64,000 nt of DNA from Isoetes taiwanensis (taxonomy: Eukaryota; Streptophyta; Lycopodiopsida; Isoetales; Isoetaceae), in the NCBI GenBank assembly GCA_021234155.1, contig JAJEKV010000047.1, positions 794,494 through 858,493 of the forward strand. Reading direction: 5' to 3'. A program made the translations under genes and the position numbers. This document shows positions 61,201-64,000 of the stretch, one piece after another. Position 1 is the first letter of the stretch. Each line of letters begins with the position of its first letter. The notes under the pieces were generated by a model. The model ran no database searches and was not told the origin of the DNA. It saw only the letters and a program-made list of their open reading frames with translations.

Positions 61201-63765
61201 CATGGTAGCAAGAAGTTTACACAAGAATATGGTATTAGGACATAAATACCTTCCACAAATAACTTCACAGAGCTAGAAAACTCACCCTGTAGTCCTCCGT
61301 TCATCTTCAAGAGCATTAGATAAGCATATGAACTCTTCCTTCATAGTGTGACATTTGTTTTTCTTTACAAAAACATTTAGCAAATATTAACAAGATCCAA
61401 GCTTGAGAAATATCAATAGAGGTCTAGGTATTCTTACAAGCTCGATGTTTTCTGCCTTAATATATGCAACTTCTCCCTCTAATGAAGTCCTTATCTTTGT
61501 TTCCTACAATCCATCATATAAGCTATTTCAAATGACCACATTCATTCCTGTGGTTCATCTACTGATTTTATGAGCAAGGCTTGAGATCCCTTCAAAAGAA
61601 GATAACGTACCTGACTCAATGATGAATTGGCAACCAAAAGCAAAGATTCAACTGCCTCATGTTGTCGTTTCGAAGAAATTATTTCATTGCGAAGCCTCTC
61701 CCTTTCTTCACATAAAACTGCCAATTCATTTTCAAATGATTTTTCCTGGTACAGATGAAGGTCATTTCCTTTTTTAAACAAGACTTCAATACAAGAAATC
61801 ATGAGATTTAAGATGAACAACCTTATTTGTTATGGTACAATGAAGTTCGGAAATCTCCCCTCGTGATTGTTGAAGCAAACTTTCATGCATTACCTAAGAA
61901 AAATTGAAAAGGCAAAGGCTAGAAAATATCATTAATAATACTCCAAGATGCTGGTGAAGTGTGCTGGAAAGGAAGGTCTATCACTTCTGTGACAACCAAT
62001 AATGCTATGACATCAATAATGATAGTCGCACCATTTTTACCTTAAGCATCATAATTTCTACACAATGGAAGCATTGACTTTCCTGCATAGGAAAGAAAAA
62101 TCAGAAAGAGATATACAGCTTCACATCCTATTATTTACATTTGTTACTTTCTTGTATATAGTTTTTTGTTTGTACCCGCAACAAATGGAGCATGATGTAT
62201 GTGATACATCATCTAGATAGATGTATATTTTAGGATATGATGAGTTAGCAGTTACATTAACATCAAAATTGAGCAAGAAATTTAAGATCATGTCCAACAC
62301 CATTCCTCCTCTTTCCTTAAGTCTTGAAATGCCAGAAAATATTATATCTAGAAGGCCTTGTATAAAGTGTTTTGTTCAATATTCATACAAAAAATAAACT
62401 GGATTGTACTTACATCAAGTTTTTGTTGATAAGCAGCACATCTTTTTTCCATATCACTCTGCATTTCTTTTAAACAAGCAGCATGGTTTTTCTCTGCTTC
62501 CAACAACTCTCTACTAGCCTTTTCTAACAATTCTTTAACTAAATCTTCTCTTGCAACCTTATTTTGTTTAGCCTGAAAAAAGCAACAAAAGATTTTATGC
62601 CAAAGCACATCCATTTTAAAGGACCATTTCAACATTATATTCTAGCATCAAAAACAATAAAGTAATCTATTTTAAAACAGCATTCTGCAAAGGGTCACTG
62701 GTGCAGAAAGCTGTAATACAGGCCCAACATCTTGTAGTAACTTACAATTTCAATTCGCTCATTTTCCTGATTCTTCTTTATTGTTTCCAATTCCTGCAAG
62801 GAGCATTCTAAATTAGGAAGAAAATAAGGAATATATATTTAGATCTGGCCTTCACAGGAAAAGAACAAAACATTTATTAACATCTACAAGAGATTGCTTG
62901 CAATAGCTAGTTTATACGGAAGGCACTTAGAAATACTATTCTAAAACATCGAGTAACAAATTATAATAATGCTTTATTGAATAAAAGAAATCTGTCAAAG
63001 CTTTCTTACACTAGAGTACTGTGTGGCCAAGTTAACAGCTTCTTGTAGTTCATCTATTTTCTTTCTTAACATATCATTCACGTTTGCCAGCTCCCTATCT
63101 TTACAAAAGTTTAGAAGGTAATAAGTTCAGATACTTTCTTGTCCTTTTATCATATTGCAATATAAACTAACAAAAAAAAACTATTAAGCAACCATTACGT
63201 ATATTGCATTTGAGATGAGCATATTAAAAACCCACTGCATGTAAGTCCAAGCCTATTGGTATGATACATTTCGTATGTATAGATGAACATGAATATTACT
63301 AATAGATAATCTTTTTATTCCTAATAAGAAAAATGACACATTTCTTATGTATAGATGAATATGATTATTACTAATAGGTAATCTTTTTATTCCTAATAAG
63401 AAAAATTCTACTATTTATCTTGATCCGAAAATAATAATTTAAAACATTTAAAGAAGATAATTTGCTGGAGCGAATGCTCTATCTAAAACCACCTATAATT
63501 GCAGTGAAGAAATTTTATTGGATGTTCACCAGACTATATGGATCTATGAGACCAAAATAAAGAATAATTATCTTGGATGATGGGAGGGAGCTTTTACCTG
63601 TGGGTTTATAAACAGCAAGAATACTTGAGCTACATGGATTGAAGGAATAAAACCAGACATGGGACAAATATTATAGAAAATCACATCAAAGGAAACAAAC
63701 CTGTGTAACAATTCTGTTTCCAATATATGAGTTTGCTGGAGTTCATCTTCGCGTTCTCTCGCGCT
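24954..63765 (-). CDS. Large FAM184-like coiled-coil protein, 28 exons, 5' end outside window
   Basis: Twenty-eight small minus-strand exons join in phase with GT/AG borders into one frame of 1031 residues plus stop (3096 nt over 38.8 kb); exon lists are in the block entries. Nearly all of the product is heptad-like coiled coil, rich in Glu, Gln, Lys and Leu, with no signal peptide or membrane segment. Residues about 907-925 read QIRLELLNREENYNKIFGR and are followed by SSPVV. I recall the C-terminal region of human FAM184A holding a similar LxNRExNFNKVF...SP segment, and KWSDRLEEE near residue 560 recalls its KWTENL segment. FAM184 proteins are poorly understood long coiled coils. The C-terminal exon (WRFNNLRQYFVKLYHKWQRR) is basic and aromatic and unfamiliar. 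The protein could instead be another centrosomal or golgin-like coiled coil. Translation must start beyond 64 kb. Confidence 0.7.
25341..26245 (+). repeat. ~180-bp repeat units, four copies
   Basis: Each unit contains, in order: a CACATCCG[GT] start, TTGTTGGAAAGCTGGTTC, a TTTCCA then GGTGTA landmark, ACCTGCATGCTTG, TGTGCTCAAAT, TTTTCCGGGCTGTG, and CTAGGGTTT. Approximate units: 25341-25525, 25526-25672, 25917-26095, 26096-26245. A 240-bp spacer splits the second and third. They sit directly in front of the GC-rich LINE 5' half. Confidence 0.75.
26250..29250 (+). mobile_element. LINE 5' half: ORF1 region and broken APE endonuclease
   Basis: A block of very high GC in an AT-rich window. From about 27840 a broken translation gives RGIPKLPAFHG, DLIFLMETW (about 27928-27954) and, after several frame changes, LLGDFNAHKSSS (about 28272-28305), then LDHRLIN. 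The ETW and GDFNA motifs are those of the APE-type endonuclease at the start of LINE ORF2. Sequence before it (26.25-27.8 kb) is probably 5' UTR and ORF1, but I see no zinc knuckle. Many frameshifts make it a pseudogene. It may be the 5' part of the same insertion as 32930-34545. It lies in the last intron of the coiled-coil gene, antisense to it. Confidence 0.6.
29251..30059. other. Intronic sequence, origin unclear
   Basis: GC-rich to about 29600, possibly more LINE sequence, then AT-rich. No motif of the reverse transcriptase was recognised here. A short duplication (TTGAAACCAAAGTT) occurs at about 29860 and 29880. Confidence 0.35.
30060..30605. repeat. Array of short hairpins built on CCTTTCTCGA / TCGAGAAAGG
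   Basis: CTTTCTCG recurs at about 30066 (as CTTTTCTCG), 30198, 30316, 30364 and 30454, usually followed within 5-15 bp by its reverse complement (GAGAAAGG, TCGAGAAA). The clearest case is 30194-30224, where GGCCTTTCTC pairs perfectly with GAGAAAGGCC. A/T homopolymer tracts separate the hairpins. No coding meaning is seen; open frames here are compositional. Confidence 0.6.
30750..31145 (+). repeat. ~100-bp AT-rich tandem repeat, about four units
   Basis: The landmark CCCTCTCCAT recurs at 30842, 30941 and 31041, a period of 99-100 bp. Each unit also holds TTTTTCAATAAGCACAATAT, ATTATGTATTTTCCAA and CACAATATTCTATGCATTTT. A degenerate part-unit begins near 30690. Confidence 0.85.
31566..31814 (-). 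other. Unassigned open frame
   Basis: An 82-residue frame on the same strand as the host gene, containing KQLGIDNVKGMHNLIFFL, then GGMEVLFPSILKSLEITG and KLREEIKDALDEGNRR. It reads more like real protein than its surroundings (amphipathic helices, few rare residues). The stop at its end and stops just outside it suggest a decayed fragment, possibly of a helical-repeat protein. I recognise no family. Confidence 0.2.
32459..32735 (+). repeat. Polypyrimidine tract
   Basis: About 275 bp almost purely C and T on the + strand, built from loose repeats of TTGCCCATC, CTCCTCCCC and TTGCCTC. Open frames on both strands here are compositional. Just before it lies an ATTATAATTATATTGATT-type AT repeat (32396-32455). 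Confidence 0.85.
32930..34545 (+). mobile_element. Tailed LINE copy, reverse-transcriptase to 3' end
   Basis: Broken frames give YIDQLEEWLIRAREAP, then LIYADDVGL (catalytic YADD at 33169-33180), then MRVNMAKTRV after a frameshift at about 33240. These match the copy at 48640-50835. Near 34030-34250 the family's C-terminal region is recognisable (HLPMKS, LRQGDGFG). The 3' end carries a hairpin (AAACCC at 34427, GGGGTTTT at 34440), TTGGTCTCCGTGGACGATAA, and a short TTCTATTCTC tail ending near 34540. It is dead. Confidence 0.75.
34740..34930 (-). mobile_element. zf-RVT fragment of a different LINE
   Basis: Minus-strand translation gives WLVLHQNVLINAKRAKY, then LCPVRCGENETSNHVFTCPW. This is the zinc-binding domain at the C-terminus of many plant LINE reverse transcriptases (W...L.T...L, CxxC-type pair, E...H.F..C). 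One residue is inserted in the CxxC pair, so it is a remnant. It differs from the tailed LINE family that ends nearby. Confidence 0.6.
35570..35924 (-). CDS. Coiled-coil gene: two exons with the FAM184-like motif
   Basis: Exons 35738-35924 (residues 842-903 and one base) and 35570-35661 (two bases and residues 905-934). The first starts after a TTAAATTGCAG acceptor with ALINEKLVEQNALQ and continues as strong coiled coil (LHRLEERFESRQSRLEDALR), closing at a GTATGC donor inside TAT-A. The second completes the split codon and reads ETRQIRLELLNREENYNKIF, ending at a CAT/GTATCT donor. The motif NREENYNKIF followed by SSP is the main reason for proposing FAM184 kinship. Confidence 0.8.
36129..36158 (+). 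repeat. (ATCC)n microsatellite
   Basis: Seven consecutive ATCC units. Confidence 0.9.
36190..36370 (-). mobile_element. Short 5'-truncated copy of the tailed LINE
   Basis: Carries CGTCCACGGAGACCAAATGG, the reverse complement of the family's 3' end, followed on the + strand by diverged terminal-region sequence as far as about 36370. The A/T-rich DNA at 36160-36200 may be an eroded tail. Only the extreme 3' end is kept. Confidence 0.6.
36371..38061. other. Intronic AT-rich sequence
   Basis: No element identified. Near 36960-37280 the sequence is less AT-rich and holds TAGGGTTT phrases and a 26-residue frame beginning MDTKFIFPFRGLHCLRRAAS; this resembles the start of a plant leader but stops at once and has no support. 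Confidence 0.4.
38062..38300 (-). mobile_element. Short 5'-truncated copy of the tailed LINE
   Basis: Begins on the + strand with five to six GAATA units, then TTTTTTAACGTCCACGAAGA, then AAAAACCCCTGCCTCGAAAG (the hairpin of the 3' end). On the minus strand this reads hairpin, GGTCTTCGTGGACG, (TTCTA)n. Similarity to the longer copy at 38804 fades after about 38300. Confidence 0.75.
38647..38691 (+). repeat. (TATC)n microsatellite
   Basis: About eleven tetramers, TATC with a few TAAC and TACC variants. Confidence 0.85.
38804..41095 (-). mobile_element. Tailed LINE copy with long (TTCTA)n tail
   Basis: The tail is a ~120-bp GAATA/GAGTA array (38804-38927 on +). It is followed by the conserved 3' end and, on the minus strand, by the C-terminal region (KCKFIASIRTDAHRLRIEKG, 39330-39430) and the RT. 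RT motifs include CQGCPLSPTLFGLYIDQLES, YIDDVDLLAYTQADM (YIDD rather than YADD, about 40715-40732) and MRVNLAKTKVVLIS. The 5' end stops near 41095 beside a T9 run, so the element is 5'-truncated. A stop follows QADM, so it is dead. It is interrupted by a plus-strand copy at about 39796-40285 and lies in the intron between exons 35738-35924 and 41211-41352. Confidence 0.75.
39796..40285 (+). mobile_element. Tailed LINE 3' fragment nested in an opposite-strand copy
   Basis: Plus-strand translation gives VAIASIRTGSHRLRIETG and KSHTLPKLPRF, the same C-terminal region as the host element but in the opposite orientation. It ends with hairpin (AAAACC at 40160, GGGGTTTT at 40176), TTGGTCTCCGTGGACGTTAA and TTTATTCTATTCTATTCC. 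On both sides the minus-strand element resumes: AGGCAAGAAGCCTGT to the left and ACAGTATTTGATATGGCAC to the right, which are adjacent in the copy at 48640-50835. Confidence 0.75.
41211..42604 (-). CDS. Coiled-coil gene: three exons
   Basis: Exons 42539-42604 (residues 741-762, NKESIVAMRQELIQLHMSI), 42356-42450 (763-793 plus two bases, ERRIIETDRAKQSM) and 41211-41352 (one base, then 795-841, LEMQRTRLIKCEEERTD). The donor of the middle exon is read as GT/GTAATA rather than two bases later, because only that keeps phase with the next exon. All three are coiled-coil segments; Cys is more frequent here than elsewhere (CQIAEQDVCCAHKRCEQ). Confidence 0.8.
42605..45409. other. Intron of the coiled-coil gene
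   Basis: AT-rich, no exon found. Around 43420-43690 (+) the text (GTGTTCCAC then TATTTCTCC and GGTGGATTCACACC) is reminiscent of the 3' part of a copia-type LTR, but no PBS or partner LTR follows. A-rich tracts occur at 42880-42905 and 43686-43708. Confidence 0.4.
45410..47577 (-). CDS. Coiled-coil gene: seven exons
   Basis: Exons 47464-47577 (METLEKKLDNLERFGNEL), 46930-47016 (VRAHFETTSKASVMKF), 46729-46856 (LKARHQEQINEISHLKQQ), 46127-46244 (CNKKWSDRLEEERTN), 46007-46048 (VHLLKLRSRLEAEK), 45685-45873 (VTELSQQKNEMEEQ) and 45410-45610 (DQEARFAEKLKALKEQHNKE). Residues 448-740. The 46729 exon could also be read from an acceptor five bases upstream, but only the one before CTC keeps the frame. 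The last two exons are the most continuous coil. KWSDRLEEE is the second segment that recalls FAM184. Confidence 0.85.
47578..48639. other. Intronic sequence, nothing recognised
   Basis: Left part of the 4.7-kb intron between exons 47464-47577 and 52285-52395. AT-rich with no convincing open frame or repeat. Confidence 0.4.
48640..50835 (+). mobile_element. Tailed LINE copy, most complete RT
   Basis: Broken frames give, in order: VPIYKAGDPHYPTSYRTI (RT motif 1, about 48990-49055), GLRPRHSTIDHIF, CFEDFPKAFDTLPGEKMW, GVHQGCPLSPTLFDL, LIYADDVDLLAHTQADM (YADD at 49532-49543), LRVNLAKTKVVLISSARQ, YKYLGVEVPF and GWKALYAMQNNSHKVE. The C-terminal region follows (CAPIYP, IASIRTGTH, 50390-50680). The 147-codon frame at 49461-49904 holds the palm core. 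A hairpin of AAAACCC and GGTTTT stands at 50763-50788, but the conserved last segment and TTCTA tail are eroded. Several frameshifts and stops make it dead. No endonuclease is present. Confidence 0.8.
50980..51340 (+). mobile_element. zf-RVT fragment of a different LINE
   Basis: Translation gives WDKLLRPKVAVLLWQVLHRC, then YQCPVCKHEYDTIECCFFMC. The pattern W..L..PKV..LLW...H..L, CPVC, E...HCFF.C is the zf-RVT domain that closes plant LINE ORF2. A stop interrupts it before CPVC. Similar in kind to the minus-strand scrap at 34740-34930, and unlike the tailed family. Confidence 0.65.
51341..52284. other. Intronic sequence
   Basis: Remainder of the intron before exon 52285-52395. No element or coding segment recognised beyond what may be further LINE tail up to about 51560. 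Confidence 0.35.
52285..52624 (-). CDS. Coiled-coil gene: two exons
   Basis: Exons 52475-52624 (residues 361-410, LEDSKEQLIKYETTAKSIEE to HLTAQ) and 52285-52395 (411-447, EEHVAHLKNSFSELESRF to RLHEQ). Acceptors are GGGTTTAG and GATCACAG; donors are GTCTTA and GTACTT. Both are phase 0 at each end. Confidence 0.85.
52625..53399. other. Intronic sequence
   Basis: AT-rich, nothing recognised; possibly the 3' LTR region of the copia remnant that follows, but no terminal repeats are visible. Confidence 0.3.
53400..56900 (-). mobile_element. Degenerate Ty1/copia retrotransposon
   Basis: Minus-strand domains in copia order: gag zinc knuckle remnant (GCFHCGKRAIF, about 56700-56735); protease (VDLGATKHLSS, about 56460-56495, with DLG for the usual DSG); integrase core (LKIDNAGEYLLKEFEDY, about 55975-56025); RT (LLLYVDDMV, about 54685-54712); RNase H (STTENEFKALSVG, about 53860-53900). 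Protease before integrase before RT marks copia rather than gypsy. Many stops and frameshifts. LTRs were not identified, so the ends are approximate. It lies on the same strand as the host gene, inside the intron between exons 52475-52624 and 57041-57103. Confidence 0.7.
55097..55205 (-). mobile_element. ~110-bp tailed LINE end inside the copia remnant
   Basis: On the + strand GAATAGAATAGAATAAA runs into TTTTTTAACGTCCACGGAGA, then CATGGGACCCATACAATGGG and ATCATTACTACTAGGAT. This is the reverse complement of the last ~110 bp of the tailed LINE. Only the 3' end was inserted, and it interrupts the copia sequence, so it is the younger event. Confidence 0.75.
57041..59142 (-). CDS. Coiled-coil gene: four exons
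   Basis: Exons 59103-59142 (residues 250-263, TMRDASSAAFAAL), 57940-58074 (264-308, WNYKVVRLSCNVLSLLLQRE, then MDWTREVQLHILV), 57221-57313 (309-339, EKQVISLEQELAKVSDI) and 57041-57103 (340-360, VVGLEVSLESSENHLNLV). The 57940 exon uses a TATTTCCAG acceptor, the only nearby choice that keeps phase. The 40-base exon follows TTTTGCAG and completes a codon begun by GG in the upstream exon. The first two are less coil-like than the rest and are the least certain of the set. Confidence 0.65.
58205..58347 (+). repeat. ~145-bp duplication, copy 1
   Basis: Starts TCTGTGGTAGGAGCACTAGA, contains GATCAACACTACGTTAAGG and ends GTGAGACATTTCTACA. Almost identical to 58389-58541 apart from a small insertion in copy 2. 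Intronic. Confidence 0.85.
58389..58541 (+). repeat. ~145-bp duplication, copy 2
   Basis: Second copy of the 58205-58347 block, in the same orientation, 41 bp further on, with an extra CAAGAGAAG-like insertion near its start. The near identity suggests a recent local duplication. Confidence 0.85.
59404..59438. repeat. Perfect 12-bp inverted repeat
   Basis: TATGTTGGTATA and TATACCAACATA separated by 11 bp. Intronic; no element around it was recognised. Confidence 0.8.
59731..60650 (+). repeat. Degenerate repeats in intron
   Basis: Phrases such as GCTCATTCTCACCC, CCATTGGGGACCATCC and CACCAGGGCAA recur several times between about 59860 and 60600, at roughly 100-125 bp spacing where clearest. 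GAGAATTGAGCCACCA stands at both ends (59731 and about 60633). The units are strongly diverged. Open frames here are compositional. Confidence 0.5.
61286..63765 (-). CDS. Coiled-coil gene: first nine exons in window
   Basis: Exons 63701-63765 (SAREREDELQQTHILETE), 63010-63094 (ELANVNDMLRKKIDELQ), 62746-62793 (ELETIKKNQENERIEI), 62414-62572 (AKQNKVAREDLVKELLEK), 62041-62082 (ESQCFHCVEIMMLK), 61822-61893 (VMHESLLQQSRGEISEL), 61611-61745 (EKSFENELAVLCEERERL), 61438-61503 (ETKIRTSLEGEVAYIK) and 61286-61362 (KNKCHTMKEEFICLSNALED). Residues 1-250. The 63010 exon is read from the acceptor GATAG, because the split AG/G codon then gives LLHRELANV. The chain starts in open coding frame at 63765, so earlier exons lie beyond the window. 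Confidence 0.85.
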
Positions 63766-64000
63766 CTACATAATCACATGCTAATGCCAAATTAATCACT
63801 GGCTTTTTTCATATAAGCATATCCAACTAACAAATTTACGTGGTACCAATTATGCTTGCTATTAACAAGATACATTACCAATGCATTTAAGTTTCAACAC
63901 CGACTCCATAAACAATAATGCTACCAACTCAAAATCTCTGAAACATGAGCATGGAAACATCTGAAAACATTTTTTCCCTGGATTATTGTCTTGAGAATAT

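Overview
This is nuclear DNA from a land plant: AT-rich, with spliceosomal introns and many decayed retrotransposons. One gene belongs to a family I know only from plants. A second resembles a coiled-coil family known from ciliated organisms. Together with long introns full of LINE remnants, that makes a large-genome seed-free plant with swimming sperm, such as a fern, plausible. This is inference; no rRNA, plastid or marker gene confirms it.

Layout. 1-4.4 kb holds a hairpin-bearing repeat and a LINE ORF1-like fragment. 5.1-11.1 kb (+) holds a complete eight-exon gene for a 1234-residue plant 'stress response NST1-like' protein; every splice junction keeps phase. 11.3-24.9 kb is intergenic: a LINE reverse-transcriptase scrap, a direct-repeat/foldback cluster, a 240-bp repeat pair bracketing 3.5 kb of possible decayed LTR retrotransposon, and a primer-binding-site-like motif.

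From 63,765 down to 24,954 (-) runs the 3' part of one very large gene, rebuilt here as 28 small phase-compatible exons giving 1031 residues of almost continuous coiled coil. Its 5' end lies beyond the window. Near the C-terminus it has a segment (LNREENYNKIF, then SP) like the C-terminal motif I recall from FAM184 proteins. Its last intron is about 10.3 kb.

The introns of that gene hold most of the mobile DNA. One non-LTR retrotransposon family appears in both orientations and shares a 3' end: a short hairpin, then GGTCTCCGTGGACG, then usually a (TTCTA)n tail. One copy is nested in another. There are also two zf-RVT-type LINE scraps, a degenerate same-strand Ty1/copia element, about 180-bp tandem units in front of a GC-rich LINE 5' half, a 100-bp tandem array, and an array of short hairpins.

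I see no operon-like system, CRISPR array, tRNA or rRNA. The best leads are the FAM184-like gene and the microsatellite-tailed LINE family. Splice coordinates were placed by eye and may be off by a base; outer limits of mobile elements are approximate.
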